NCBI GenBank assembly: GCA_002168225.1
Contig: NHBH01000009.1
Span: forward strand, 567,609 to 631,608
Direction of reading: 5' to 3'
DNA length: 64,000 nt
Origin: Micavibrio sp. TMED2
GTDB taxonomy: Bacteria; Pseudomonadota; Alphaproteobacteria; TMED2
The notes under the pieces are model-generated. The model was not told where the DNA came from and did no database searches. It was given only the letters and a program-made list of their open reading frames with translations. Each line of letters opens with the position of its first letter. The first letter of the stretch is position 1. A program made the position numbers and the translations under genes. Positions 45,510-55,827 of the stretch are shown piece after piece.

Positions 45510-47408
45510 ATGGGCAACATTGTTGAAATTCATAACCTGTCAGTTGCGTTCAGAACCCTGCGGGGGCCTGTGCAGGCCGTTGACGATGTTTCGCTGGCCA
45601 TTCCGGCGGGCAAGGTAACGGCGCTTGTCGGCGAGAGCGGTTCCGGCAAATCGGTGATCGCCAATTCGATCATGCGCCTGCTGCCCGACAGCGCCCAGAT
45701 ACAGCAGGGCAAGATTCTGTTTTTCGATACGCAAGCGCAAGGTGATGGGGAGCCGTCGCCGATTGATCTCGCCGCCCTGTCGCCGAAGGACAAAAAGCTG
45801 CGTGCCTTGCGCGGTGATCGTCTCGGCATGATCTTTCAGGAACCGATGACCTCGCTGTCGCCACTGCATCGGATCGGTGATCAGATCGGCGAGGTGCTGA
45901 CCATCCATCGTGGCTATGACAAGGCCAAGGCGCTGGCGAAGGCTGAGGAAATGCTCGATCGGGTCGGTTTCCCCGATCCGTCACGGGCTGTACACCAATA
46001 TCCGTTCGAGCTGTCCGGCGGGCTGCGCCAACGGGCCATGATCGCCATGGCGCTGATTTGCCAGCCAGCGCTGCTGATTGCCGATGAGCCGACCACGGCG
46101 CTCGATGTTACCATTCAGGCGCAGATACTGACGCTGATCCGGGATTTGCAGCGTGATTTCGGCATGTCGGTCTTGATGATTACCCATGATCTCGGCGTGG
46201 TCGCCAATATGGCCGATTACGTAACCGTCGCCTATCGTGGCAAGATCATGGAGAGCGGCCCGGTTGAGCGGGTCTTCGATCATGCCACCCACCCCTATCT
46301 GAAGGCGCTGTTCAAGGCAGTGCCGGTGATCGGTGTCAACCGTGATGAACGTTTGCAGCCGCTGCGTCCGATCGAGGTCAGTCGCGCGCTCAGCGGTCAG
46401 CAACCGGCACAGGCAAAGGCTCCCGAAACTGAGAGCCGTGAGATCGCCATCGGTCAGCCGCTGTTGGAACTGCAGGACATCACCAAAACCTATCACCTGA
46501 AATCGAAAAAGAGCCTCGGCGGTGGTGTCCGCACGATCCGGGCGCTGGACGGTATCAATCTGACGGTGAACAAGGGTGAATGCTTGGGGCTGGTGGGGGA
46601 GAGCGGTTGCGGCAAGACCACGCTCAGCAAGATTATCGTCGGAGCCCTGCGCCCCGATACCGGTGCTGCCCGGTATCATCTGGATCAGGACACATCGCTC
46701 GACCTGACCACGCTCAATGACCAGCAATGGCGCGAGCACGGGCTGCGCAAGCGGCTGCAGTTTGTGTTTCAGGACCCCTATGGCTCACTCAATCCGCGTA
46801 TGCCGGTCTCGGAGATACTGACCGAACCCTTCGTGGTGCAGAATGTCGGCAACCGCAACTGGCGACGGGAGCGGGCGATTGAGCTGATGCATCTGGTTGG
46901 GCTGGACCCGCGTAAGCTGTCAGCCTTCCCGCACAGCTTTTCCGGTGGCCAGCGCCAGCGTATCGGCGTTGCCCGCGCCCTTGCCCTGCACCCGGAACTG
47001 CTGATCTGTGACGAGCCGGTATCGGCCCTCGATGTTTCGGTGCAGGCGCAGATATTGAACCTGCTCAAGGATCTGCAGTCGGTGCTCGGCCTTACCTATC
47101 TGTTCATCTCGCACAATCTGGCGGTGATTGATTACATCGCCGACCGTATCGCCGTGATGTGCAAGGGCGTGCTGGTCGAGGTCGCAAGCCGCGAGCAGCT
47201 GTTTAACAATCCGACCCACCCCTATACCAAGGCCCTGCTGGCCGCGGTGCCCGAGCCACGGCTCGACCGTAAGCTCGATTTTGACCTGATCCGTCAGGGC
47301 GGTCACAATGATCCGAGCAACTGGCCTGCGCCCTTTACGGTGGATGAGAATTTCCAACCGGGGCTGGTCAGCGTCTCGGGCGATCATCTGGTAAGAGCAC
47401 AGGCATGA
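45510..47408 (+). CDS. yejF: Fused double ATPase of a peptide ABC importer (YejF-like)
   Basis: The 632-residue protein holds two full oligopeptide-type ATPase modules. Module one has Walker [10 protein letters not shown] at 41-49, [15 protein letters not shown] and [12 protein letters not shown]. Module two has GESGCGKTT near 363-371, [15 protein letters not shown] and [11 protein letters not shown]. Each ends with the HPYLKALF or HPYTKALL tail of DppD/DppF proteins. Fusion in one chain is the YejF arrangement. It overlaps the binding-protein gene by 4 nt. Confidence 0.92.
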   Translation: MGNIVEIHNLSVAFRTLRGPVQAVDDVSLAIPAGKVTALVGESGSGKSVIANSIMRLLPDSAQIQQGKILFFDTQAQGDGEPSPIDLAALSPKDKKLRALRGDRLGMIFQEPMTSLSPLHRIGDQIGEVLTIHRGYDKAKALAKAEEMLDRVGFPDPSRAVHQYPFELSGGLRQRAMIAMALICQPALLIADEPTTALDVTIQAQILTLIRDLQRDFGMSVLMITHDLGVVANMADYVTVAYRGKIMESGPVERVFDHATHPYLKALFKAVPVIGVNRDERLQPLRPIEVSRALSGQQPAQAKAPETESREIAIGQPLLELQDITKTYHLKSKKSLGGGVRTIRALDGINLTVNKGECLGLVGESGCGKTTLSKIIVGALRPDTGAARYHLDQDTSLDLTTLNDQQWREHGLRKRLQFVFQDPYGSLNPRMPVSEILTEPFVVQNVGNRNWRRERAIELMHLVGLDPRKLSAFPHSFSGGQRQRIGVARALALHPELLICDEPVSALDVSVQAQILNLLKDLQSVLGLTYLFISHNLAVIDYIADRIAVMCKGVLVEVASREQLFNNPTHPYTKALLAAVPEPRLDRKLDFDLIRQGGHNDPSNWPAPFTVDENFQPGLVSVSGDHLVRAQA

Positions 47409-49390
47409 CAGAACAGCACCTGATTTCCCGGACACGCATTGCGGCCGTTATTGGCGGTGCCTTCATGCTGCTGACAGGGCATGTGGCGCTGGCAGGTGAC
47501 TTGCCTGCCTATATAAATCCACCAAGCCTTGATGAGGCGGTGGCGCAAGGTGAATTGCCGCCGGTATCTGAACGATTGCCGCTGACACCGCGTGTCACTG
47601 ATCCGACCGAGACTGGCCGTGATTTCGGTCGCTCCGGCGGTCGGCTGTCGATGCTGATGTCCCGTGACAAAGATGTGCGCCAGATGGTCGTCTACGGCTA
47701 TGCCCGGCTGGTTGCCTATGACGAGGATTTCAATATCCGGCCTGATATTCTGGAGAGCGTCGAGGTCAAGGACGAGCGGGTCTTTACCCTGCATCTGCGC
47801 CCCGGTCATCGCTGGTCCGACGGGGAGCCGTTCACGGCTGAGGATTTCCGCTTCTACTGGGAAGATATTGCGCTCAACGAGCTGGTCAGCCCGAGCGGCC
47901 CGCCAACGGTCATGCGCATCAATGACAAGCTGCCGGTGTTCGAGGTGATCGATGACTATACCGTGCGCTACTGCTGGGATGATCCGAACCCGGCCTTTCT
48001 CGGTGAACTGGCGGCGGCGGCCCCGCTCTATATCTACATGCCGGCCCATTACCTGAAGCAGTTCCACGGCGATTATGCCGATGCCGGTGAGCTGCAGGCG
48101 AAGGTGGAAGAAGGCGGTAAACGCAGCTGGGCCTCGCTGATGAATGACGTGAACAAGGCCTATAAGAATACCAATCCCGACCTGCCGGTCCTGCAGCCAT
48201 GGGTGCTCGACAAGGCGGGTATCGGCACGCGGAAAATCTTTGTCCGCAATCCCTATTTCCACCGCGTCGACAGCCATGGGGTACAACTGCCCTATCTCGA
48301 CGAGGTGGTCATGACCATCGCCGATGCCAAGCTGATCCCGGCTAAAACCGCAACCGGCGAGAGTGATCTGCAGGCGCGCTATCTGCGGTTTGAGGATTAC
48401 ACGCTGCTCAAGCGCAGCTCACATGATACCGGATATCAGGTCGCCCTCTGGGCCAATGGCCGGGGATCGCAACTGGCGCTGTTCCCGAACCTGAACGCCA
48501 GCAACCCGGTATGGCGTGAGGCGTTTCAGGATGTGCGTGTACGCCGCGCCCTGTCGCTCGCCATTGATCGGGAAGAGATCAATCAGGTGGTGTTCTATGG
48601 CCTCGGCACGGCAGCGGCCAATGCACTGGTCAGCGAGAGCCCGCTCTATGATGAGGCGGCGGCCAATGCCTATGCCGAATATGATCTGAAACAGGCGGCG
48701 GCTCTGCTCGATGCCGCCGGGATCAAGCGTCAGGGTGGCTCCGGCTCACGGCTGCTGCCTAATGGCCAGCCGTTCGAGATCATTGTCGAGAGTTCGGGTG
48801 AATCAACCCTCGAGAGCGATATTCTGCTGCTGATCCGTGACAGCTATGCCCGTATCGGTGTCAACCTGATTACCCGCCCCAGCCAGCGCGAGCTGTTCCG
48901 CAACCGCATCTATGCCGGTGATGCCATCATGTCGGTCTGGACCGGTCTCGATAACGGTATCGCCACGGCAGACATGCCGCCGACCGAGTTTGCCCCGGTA
49001 AAACAGGATTACCTGCAATGGCCGAAATGGGGCCAGTACCATGAAACCGGCGGTGCATCCGGTGAGGAGCCGAACTTGCAGCCGGTCATGGAACTGTATG
49101 ATCTCTACCGTGAGTGGTTTCTCGCCGAAGATACTGCCGAGCGTGCCGATATCTGGGCGCGGATGCAGCACATCTATACCGACAATGTGTTCACCATCGG
49201 TACGGTTTCCCATGTGCCACAACCGGTCGTGATTGCCGATGTGCTGAAGAATGTACCGGAGAAGGCGGTTTATAACTGGGACTCCGGCGGTTATTTCGGC
49301 ATTTATCGCATGGATTTGTTTTTCCGCAGCGATGCGGTTGAGGTAGGTACTGAAGAACTGCCCTTTGAACAGTTCCGCAGGGATAACTGA
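47405..49390 (+). CDS. yejA: Peptide ABC transporter substrate-binding protein (family 5, YejA-like)
   Basis: The 661-residue receptor has an N-terminal signal peptide ending near residue 35 (ALAGDLP) and the family-5 core: FTLHLRPGHRWSDGEPFTAEDFRFYWED near 121-148 and VRRALSLAIDREEINQVVFYG near 380-400. The size exceeds typical DppA (about 510) and fits the long YejA-like group. It binds oligopeptides or similar ligands in the periplasm and delivers them to the two permeases encoded next. Confidence 0.9.
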   Translation: MTEQHLISRTRIAAVIGGAFMLLTGHVALAGDLPAYINPPSLDEAVAQGELPPVSERLPLTPRVTDPTETGRDFGRSGGRLSMLMSRDKDVRQMVVYGYARLVAYDEDFNIRPDILESVEVKDERVFTLHLRPGHRWSDGEPFTAEDFRFYWEDIALNELVSPSGPPTVMRINDKLPVFEVIDDYTVRYCWDDPNPAFLGELAAAAPLYIYMPAHYLKQFHGDYADAGELQAKVEEGGKRSWASLMNDVNKAYKNTNPDLPVLQPWVLDKAGIGTRKIFVRNPYFHRVDSHGVQLPYLDEVVMTIADAKLIPAKTATGESDLQARYLRFEDYTLLKRSSHDTGYQVALWANGRGSQLALFPNLNASNPVWREAFQDVRVRRALSLAIDREEINQVVFYGLGTAAANALVSESPLYDEAAANAYAEYDLKQAAALLDAAGIKRQGGSGSRLLPNGQPFEIIVESSGESTLESDILLLIRDSYARIGVNLITRPSQRELFRNRIYAGDAIMSVWTGLDNGIATADMPPTEFAPVKQDYLQWPKWGQYHETGGASGEEPNLQPVMELYDLYREWFLAEDTAERADIWARMQHIYTDNVFTIGTVSHVPQPVVIADVLKNVPEKAVYNWDSGGYFGIYRMDLFFRSDAVEVGTEELPFEQFRRDN

Positions 49391-49425
49391 TTGATCGGCC
49401 AGTTCATGACTTACCGGGTACCCAA

Positions 49426-50424
49426 ATGCTGAATTTCCTGATCCGCCGTCTGGCCGTGATGATCCCGACCCTGATCGCGATAAGCATACTGGTGTTTACT
49501 CTGATCCAGTTGCCACCCGGCGATTACCTGACATCACAACTGTACGAATTGCAGGCACAGGGCGAGGCGACCGCTGCCCAGCAGATCGAGTTCCTGCGCG
49601 CCGAGTACGGGCTCGATAAACCTATGTATGTGCAGTACTGGAACTGGGTAACCGGGTTGCTGCAGGGTGATCTCGGCCAGAGCTTTGAATTCAACCGACC
49701 GGTATCCGAGGTGCTTGGCGACCGGCTTCTGATGACCTTTATCCTGAATTTCTCGACCATCCTGTTCATCTGGGTCGTGTCGTTCCCGATTGCGGTCTAT
49801 TCGGCGACGCACCAGTACAGCATTGGCGATTACGGCCTGACCTTTCTCGGCTTTCTCGGCCTTGCCACGCCGAACTTCCTGCTGGCGCTGGTGTTGCTCT
49901 ATCTCGCCAATGTCTGGTTCGGCACCACCATCGGCGGGATGATGGACCCGCAATATCTCGACGAGCCATGGAGTTTGGGCAAGGCCATGTCGGTATTCGC
50001 CCATCTCTGGGTGCCGGTAATCGTGATCGGTACCGCAGGTACCGCCGCAATGATCCGCCGGTTGCGGGCCAATCTGCTCGATGAATTGCGCAAGCATTAT
50101 GTGACCACGGCACGGGCCAAGGGCATGGGCGAACAGCGCCTGCTGATCAAGTATCCGCTGCGTATGGCGCTCAATCCCTTCGTCGCCGATATCGGCAATC
50201 TGTTGCCGCAAGTGGTTTCCGGTGCGGCCATCGTCTCGGTGGTGATGTCATTGCCGACGACCGGGCCGCTGCTGGTCCGGGCGCTGCAGAGTCAGGATAT
50301 GTTCCTCGCTGGCTCATTCCTGATGTTTCTCGCGGTGCTGACCGTGGTTGGGGTGTTTATCTCGGATATCCTGCTGGCGCTGCTCGATCCGCGTATCCGT
50401 GTCGGCGGTGGAACGGTGGCCTGA
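49426..50424 (+). CDS. yejB: Peptide ABC transporter permease (YejB/DppB-like)
   Basis: The 332-residue permease has six membrane spans and the EAA loop LRKHYVTTARAKGMGEQRLLIKYPLR. It opens with the typical MLNFLIRRLAVMIPTLIAISILVFTLIQLPPGD of this subfamily. It lies 35 bp after yejA and 5 bp before yejE. Confidence 0.93.
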   Translation: MLNFLIRRLAVMIPTLIAISILVFTLIQLPPGDYLTSQLYELQAQGEATAAQQIEFLRAEYGLDKPMYVQYWNWVTGLLQGDLGQSFEFNRPVSEVLGDRLLMTFILNFSTILFIWVVSFPIAVYSATHQYSIGDYGLTFLGFLGLATPNFLLALVLLYLANVWFGTTIGGMMDPQYLDEPWSLGKAMSVFAHLWVPVIVIGTAGTAAMIRRLRANLLDELRKHYVTTARAKGMGEQRLLIKYPLRMALNPFVADIGNLLPQVVSGAAIVSVVMSLPTTGPLLVRALQSQDMFLAGSFLMFLAVLTVVGVFISDILLALLDPRIRVGGGTVA

Positions 50425-50429
50425 TTTCC

Positions 50430-51608
50430 ATGTCTGATACGCATTTGCCAACTCCGATCGATCCGGAACAGCATTTTGTCTCCGATGCGCCGTTTGACCC
50501 CGGTACATCCGAGCCGGATGCGGTTACCAGCGATAAGCTCGCCTTCGCCAGCCAGTGGCAACTGGTTTGGATCAAGCTGCGCCAGCACCGTCTGGCCATT
50601 ATCTCCGGTATCGTGCTGATCCTGCTCTATCTGCTCGCATTGCTGGCCGAGCCGATTGCGCCCTACAACCAGACAACCCGCAACAGCCGTCATATTCTGG
50701 CGCCACCCCAGGCGATCCACCTGTTCCATGAGGGATCATTTGTTGGTCCCTTCACCTATGGCTTTAGCCAGAAGCTGGATATGGAGACACTGCAACGCAT
50801 CTATACCGAGAATACCGACAAGGTTCAGCCGATCCGGTTTTTCTGTCGCGGTGACGAATACAGCTTCTGGGGCCTGTTCAATGCCGAGTGGCACCTTGTC
50901 TGTCCTGCGGAACAGGGGACGCTGTTCATGCTCGGTACCGACCGGCTCGGTCGTGATGTGCTCTCGCGGATCATCTATGGCGCGCGAATTTCACTAACCG
51001 TCGGCCTGATCGGCATTGCGGTCAGCATGTTCCTCGGCATCCTGATCGGCGGTATTGCGGGGTATTTCGGCGGCTGGGTCGATAATGTGGTGCAGCGGGT
51101 GATCGAGACGATCCGCAGCCTGCCGGAACTGCCGCTCTGGATGGCGCTGTCAGCGGCGGTGCCGGTGACATGGAGCCCGATCCTCGTTTTCTTCGCCATC
51201 ACCATCATTCTGGGCCTGATCGACTGGACCGGTCTGGCCCGTGCCGTGCGCTCGAAACTGCTGGCACTGCGCGAGGAGGATTTTGCCAGTGCTGCCCGCC
51301 TGCTGGGGGCACGCCCGCGCCGGATTATCTTCAAGCATCTGGTGCCCAATTTCTCCAGCCACATTATCGCTTCGGCAACGCTGGCGATCCCGAGCATGAT
51401 CCTCGGTGAAACCGCGCTCAGCTATCTCGGCCTCGGTCTGCGTCCGCCGATCAACAGCTGGGGCGTGCTGCTGACCGAGGCGCAGGACATGAATATCGTC
51501 GTGCTCTATCCATGGCTGATGGCGCCGGTGGTGCCGGTCATCATCGCGATCCTCGCCTTCAACTTCCTCGGCGATGGGCTGCGTGATGCGGCGGACCCTT
51601 ATCACTAA
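50430..51608 (+). CDS. yejE: Peptide ABC transporter permease (YejE/DppC-like)
   Basis: The 392-residue permease has a long cytoplasmic N-terminus, a first membrane span near 58-75 and a large periplasmic insertion of about 90 residues (about 76-165), as in YejE. The GTDRLGRDVLSRIIYGARISL motif and the EAA loop EEDFASAARLLGARPRRIIFKHLVPN follow. It ends the importer operon and converges on the aas-like gene with an 11-bp gap. Confidence 0.92.
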   Translation: MSDTHLPTPIDPEQHFVSDAPFDPGTSEPDAVTSDKLAFASQWQLVWIKLRQHRLAIISGIVLILLYLLALLAEPIAPYNQTTRNSRHILAPPQAIHLFHEGSFVGPFTYGFSQKLDMETLQRIYTENTDKVQPIRFFCRGDEYSFWGLFNAEWHLVCPAEQGTLFMLGTDRLGRDVLSRIIYGARISLTVGLIGIAVSMFLGILIGGIAGYFGGWVDNVVQRVIETIRSLPELPLWMALSAAVPVTWSPILVFFAITIILGLIDWTGLARAVRSKLLALREEDFASAARLLGARPRRIIFKHLVPNFSSHIIASATLAIPSMILGETALSYLGLGLRPPINSWGVLLTEAQDMNIVVLYPWLMAPVVPVIIAILAFNFLGDGLRDAADPYH

Positions 51609-51619
51609 TCCCCTGCCAG

Positions 51620-54600
51620 CTAGTCCTTGGACAGCATCGCCTCGACCTTCTTGTTCAGCGTGACCTGATCGATCTTGCCGGTGCCGAGCAGTGGCATTTC
51701 GTCGAGTACCAGCTGTTCGCGTGGCACCATCAGTTCCGGCTTGCCCTGCTGTTTGGCAATGTCGCGGATCTTGCCCATATCCAGCTTCTCGCCGGTGATA
51801 CACAGGATGATCTTCTCGCCCTTGCTGTCATCGGCGGCAGAGACGACGGCGGTTTCACGCTCGGGATAGGCTTCCTCCACCAGCGCCTCGACCGAGGCGA
51901 GTGAGACCATCTCCCCGGCGATTTTGGCGAAACGCTTGGCCCGGCCACGGATGGTGACATAGCCCTCATCATCGACCGTGACGATGTCGCCGGTATCGTG
52001 CCAGCGTGTGCCCGGTGTCGGGCCTTCCTCTGCCGGTTGCAGCACGCCGGGTTCCTCGATTTTCAGGTAACCGAGCATCACATTCGGGCCGGAGACCATC
52101 AGGCGGCCGCCTTCATCGACGCCGGGCATGTCCTCCAGCTTGTGGGTCATGGCGGGCAGCAGGCGACCGACGGTGCCGCGCTTGTTGTGCATCGGGGTAT
52201 TCACCGCCAGCACCGGCGCGGTTTCGGTCGTGCCATAGCCCTCGAGGATACGCACGCCGAACTGATCCATCCACGCGCGGCGGGTTTCCGGGCGCAGGCG
52301 CTCCGCTCCGGCAAAGACATAGCGCATGGCATAGAAGTCATAGGAATGCGCCATACGGGCATAGCCGGAGAGGAAGGTGTCGGTGCCGAACATGATGGTG
52401 GCGTTGAAGCTGTAGGCCAGCTCCGGCACGATCCGGTAATGCAGCGGCGACGGGTAGAGGAAGCTCGGCACGCCGGAGACGAGCGGCAGCAGCGTACCGC
52501 CGGTCATGCCGAAGCTGTGGAACAGCGGCAGCGCGTTCAGCACCTTGTCGCGTTGGGTAAAATCGACCCGTGAGGCGATCTGATGGCAGTTGCCGAGCAG
52601 GTTCATATGGCTCAGCACCACCCCCTTGGGCGCGCCCTCGGAGCCGGAGGTGAACAGCACCAGTGCCGGTGCATCGGGATCGATCCCCCGGCGCTTGTGC
52701 TTGCGGCGGATGTTATAGGTGCTGGCCAGCGCTTTCAGGCGGTCCAGCGTGCCGATGCTGGCGCGGATATCCTCGAGATAGATCAGCTCCAGTTTCTCGC
52801 CCAGCTTCTCGGCCAGGGTTTCCAGCTTGGCCTGCTTGATGAACCGGCGTGAGGTCAGCACACGCTTGATCGTGGCGGTTTCGGTTGCCTTCAGCACGCC
52901 ATCGGCCCCGGCGGTGAAGTTGAGCATGGCGGGTACGCGGCCATGGGCCTGCAGTGCCAGAAAGGTAACGGCAGCCCCGATGCTGCTCGGCAGCATCACG
53001 CCGATGCGTTCGTCGCGGTCGGCATAGGCGGTGAGTTTTGCCCCCAGCGCTTCCGCCCCGGCAATCACCTTGCGATAATTGATCGATGGCGTTTCCACAT
53101 CGCCCAGTGCCTCGCTGTCCATGCCGAAGCGATGGGCGGCACCAAGCACGGCCTGATAAATGTCCTGCGGCTTGTTGGCGGTCTTGAAGCTGAGGTCCGA
53201 GAGCACGTCATAGAGTGCCAGACTGACCCGTGTGCGGCGGTCGCGACCGGTCAGGTCGTCCGGTATGTCGAGCTTGATCGGTGCCTCGGCGGTGACCCGT
53301 ACCTGCGGGAACCAGCCCTGTGGCATCCGGCCTTTCAGGCGTGAGAACTTGCTGTATTGCGGGCCGTCGATGCGCAGGGGTACCAGCGGCACGCCGCCTT
53401 TCTCGGCAATCATGCCCGGTCCCTCATAGACCTTCATCAGCGTGCCGGTTTCGGTGATCCGGCCTTCCGGGAAGATGACCACCGAGCGTCCCTTCTTGAC
53501 CTCGGAGATCAGGGTCTTGAGCGCCAGCGGATTAGTCGGGTCGAGGGCGCGGAAATCCACCAGCGCCAGAAACGGTCGGGCCCACCATTTGTTGGCCACA
53601 TGGGTGTGGACCGCAAAGACCGGCGTGCCCGGCAGGCTGGCGGCCAGAATGATGCCGTCGATATAGGAGACGTGGTTGGCGACATAGACAACCGGTCCCT
53701 TCACACTCTTCAACTGCTCGAAACCATCATTTTCAAGGCGGAACAGCAGTTTCAGCAGGGTGCGGAAGATGCCGCGGATTACCAGTGTCGGCACCAGCTT
53801 GATGGCATAGAGGGCGGCCAGAATATTGGTGACGGCAAGCACGCCGATGATCGAGCGGGCACTGACACCGATCTGGAGCAGGGCAGCGGCAACCGCACTG
53901 CCGATCACGATGAAGATGGCATTGACCACATTGCTGGAGGCGATGATCCGGGCGCGTTCCTCATCCTTTGCCGTGTGCTGGAGGAGGGCATAGAGCGGCA
54001 CCACAAAGATCGCACCACCAACAGCAACCCCGATCAGGTCGATCAGCAGCCGCCAGGTTCGGGGCGTGCCCAGAATGGTGGCGAAGATATTGCTGTCACC
54101 AATCCCGGCGAGCAGTTGCGGCGGGTAATCGGCGATCAGTGCCAGATCAGCCATGAACACCGAGACGACAATCAGACCGATCGGCGCAAGCTGACCGGTA
54201 ATCTCGCCTTTCAGCAGCCGGGCGGTCAGGATCGCGCCGCCGCCGATACCCACGGTAAAGGCCACGAACAGCAGCGTGGTCATGGTTTCCGATGCGCCGA
54301 GCTGGTTCTTGGCGAACAGCGGCAGTTGTGCCAGCAGCACCCCGCCCAGCAGGTTGAACCATGAAATGCCCAGAATGGTGTTGAAGATCACCGGCTGATC
54401 GGCGGCATGTTTCAGTTGTTGCCAGATGGCGGTGGGCTTCCAGCCGTCGAGCGCCGGGCTGGTGCCGCTATGGGGTGGTGCCTTGGGGATGAACAGGCTG
54501 GCAACCAGACCGATCAGCCCAATGCTGATGGTGGCAACCCCGATGGCGGCTGTCGGGTTCGGGGTCAGCAGGATCAGGCCACCGCCGATCAGCCCGGCGA

Positions 54601-55117
54601 TGATGGCGAAAAAGGCACCGGATTCCAGCATGGCATTGCCGCTCAGCAGCTCATTGTCATGCAGATGCTGCGGCATCATCGAGTATTTCGACGGGCTGAA
54701 CAGGGCCGACTGCATACCGAACAGAAACAAGGAGACGAGCAGGATCGGCACATTGGTGGTGATGAGACCAACCAGCCCGACCAGTGCCGCGCCGATCTCG
54801 GTTACCTTCAGGATCTGGGTGATCCGCGACTTGTCGTATTTGTCGGCGAGCTGCCCTGCCAGTATCGAGAACAGGATATAGGGCAGAATGAACAGCGCCG
54901 TGCCCGCCACGACAAACAGACCGCCTGCCGCATCACTGAGCGCAAGGCGGTAGAGCACCAGCAGGGTAATCGCCTGTTTGAACAGGTTATCGTTTACCGC
55001 GCCTAGAAACTGGGTGGCAAACAATGGCCAGAAGCGCCGGGTTTTCAGGATTTCAAGCATTCCAACGGTCCGGGCGTCCTGTGTGGGCGCATCATGTGCA
55101 GGCGTATCGTGTGACAT
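51620..55117 (-). CDS. aas: Three-domain Aas-type protein: LplT-like transporter, PlsC acyltransferase, acyl-ACP synthetase
   Basis: The 1165-residue protein joins three activities of lysophospholipid recycling. Residues about 20-435 form a 12-span MFS transporter (FWPLFATQFLGAVNDNLFKQA) like the lysolipid flippase LplT. About 455-640 form a PlsC domain with NHVSYID near 480 and FPEGRITETG. About 660-1160 form an AMP-forming ligase with LFTSGSEGAPKGV near 820, GYGTTETAPVL and HDTGDI. Together they would flip lysophospholipid inward and re-acylate it. It follows the TetR gene by 27 bp and is probably controlled by it. Confidence 0.93.
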   Translation of the reverse strand: MSHDTPAHDAPTQDARTVGMLEILKTRRFWPLFATQFLGAVNDNLFKQAITLLVLYRLALSDAAGGLFVVAGTALFILPYILFSILAGQLADKYDKSRITQILKVTEIGAALVGLVGLITTNVPILLVSLFLFGMQSALFSPSKYSMMPQHLHDNELLSGNAMLESGAFFAIIAGLIGGGLILLTPNPTAAIGVATISIGLIGLVASLFIPKAPPHSGTSPALDGWKPTAIWQQLKHAADQPVIFNTILGISWFNLLGGVLLAQLPLFAKNQLGASETMTTLLFVAFTVGIGGGAILTARLLKGEITGQLAPIGLIVVSVFMADLALIADYPPQLLAGIGDSNIFATILGTPRTWRLLIDLIGVAVGGAIFVVPLYALLQHTAKDEERARIIASSNVVNAIFIVIGSAVAAALLQIGVSARSIIGVLAVTNILAALYAIKLVPTLVIRGIFRTLLKLLFRLENDGFEQLKSVKGPVVYVANHVSYIDGIILAASLPGTPVFAVHTHVANKWWARPFLALVDFRALDPTNPLALKTLISEVKKGRSVVIFPEGRITETGTLMKVYEGPGMIAEKGGVPLVPLRIDGPQYSKFSRLKGRMPQGWFPQVRVTAEAPIKLDIPDDLTGRDRRTRVSLALYDVLSDLSFKTANKPQDIYQAVLGAAHRFGMDSEALGDVETPSINYRKVIAGAEALGAKLTAYADRDERIGVMLPSSIGAAVTFLALQAHGRVPAMLNFTAGADGVLKATETATIKRVLTSRRFIKQAKLETLAEKLGEKLELIYLEDIRASIGTLDRLKALASTYNIRRKHKRRGIDPDAPALVLFTSGSEGAPKGVVLSHMNLLGNCHQIASRVDFTQRDKVLNALPLFHSFGMTGGTLLPLVSGVPSFLYPSPLHYRIVPELAYSFNATIMFGTDTFLSGYARMAHSYDFYAMRYVFAGAERLRPETRRAWMDQFGVRILEGYGTTETAPVLAVNTPMHNKRGTVGRLLPAMTHKLEDMPGVDEGGRLMVSGPNVMLGYLKIEEPGVLQPAEEGPTPGTRWHDTGDIVTVDDEGYVTIRGRAKRFAKIAGEMVSLASVEALVEEAYPERETAVVSAADDSKGEKIILCITGEKLDMGKIRDIAKQQGKPELMVPREQLVLDEMPLLGTGKIDQVTLNKKVEAMLSKD

Positions 55118-55144
55118 GGGGTGTATCGCTTTACTGGAGTGTTG

Positions 55145-55714
55145 TTACTTGCCGCCGAGGGCCTGATAGGCGGCCTGGGTGATGGCCGGGACCCGGTCGA
55201 TCATGGGACCGGTCAGGCGGCCATAGATGTTGAAGGTGGTGGGCTGCATGACCGAGCCGAGCACAAAGGCCGTGCCGAGGTCCACATCCTGTTTCGGTAT
55301 CTCGTCGTTGCCGATTGCTTCGACAATCAGATCACGGATCGCCAGAACCGGGGTGCGTGTGCCCTGCTTCAGCCGGTGCAGGTTGCGGTGCTGGACTAGC
55401 AACAGAAAGCGGTACAGCGCCGGGTCATTGTCGAACAGCTCACAGAAATGGCGGATCACCACCAGCAGCTTGTATTTCAGCCCGGTGTGTTCGGCAGCGA
55501 GTTCATCAAGCTTGGCAGCAAAGCCGACATAGTTGGTCGAGAACAGGTCCCAGACCAGATCATCCTTGCTGACATAGTGGCGATAGATTGTGCCCTCGGC
55601 GATACCGGCGGTACGGGCAATATCCTTAGTGGTGGTTGCCTCGACGCCTTTTTCGGCAAACAGGTCGAGGGCGGCCTTGTTGATCTTGTTCCGGGTTTCG
55701 TAAGCGTCAGACAT
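55145..55714 (-). CDS. TetR-family transcriptional regulator
   Basis: The 189-residue repressor-type protein has the N-terminal TetR helix-turn-helix (KAALDLFAEKGVEATTTKDIARTAGIAEGTIYRHYVSKDDL, in two parts over about residues 13-53) and a helical ligand domain. Start ATG 55714 has AGGAG upstream. A perfect palindrome lies 28-43 bp before the start, so autoregulation together with aas is likely. Its position between lipid-envelope genes suggests a fatty-acyl or lipid ligand; this is inference. Confidence 0.9.
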   Translation of the reverse strand: MSDAYETRNKINKAALDLFAEKGVEATTTKDIARTAGIAEGTIYRHYVSKDDLVWDLFSTNYVGFAAKLDELAAEHTGLKYKLLVVIRHFCELFDNDPALYRFLLLVQHRNLHRLKQGTRTPVLAIRDLIVEAIGNDEIPKQDVDLGTAFVLGSVMQPTTFNIYGRLTGPMIDRVPAITQAAYQALGGK

Positions 55715-55741
55715 GGCGTTCCGGCTCCTGAAAGTATGTGA

Positions 55742-55757
55742 GTGAGTAATTACTCAC
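55742..55757. promoter_or_regulatory. Perfect 16-bp palindrome, probable TetR operator
   Basis: GTGAGTAATTACTCAC is a perfect inverted repeat, extended on the left by another GTGA copy (55738-55741). It lies just upstream of the tetR start, in the 113-bp gap after the methyltransferase gene, where a promoter for tetR-aas must be. Size and symmetry fit TetR-family operators. Confidence 0.7.
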
Positions 55758-55827
55758 AAGCAATGAACGCAGAGTGGCCGATCCCGGTTTCAAGCGCAAA
55801 TATTCTGATGAGAGTGCCACTCACAGC

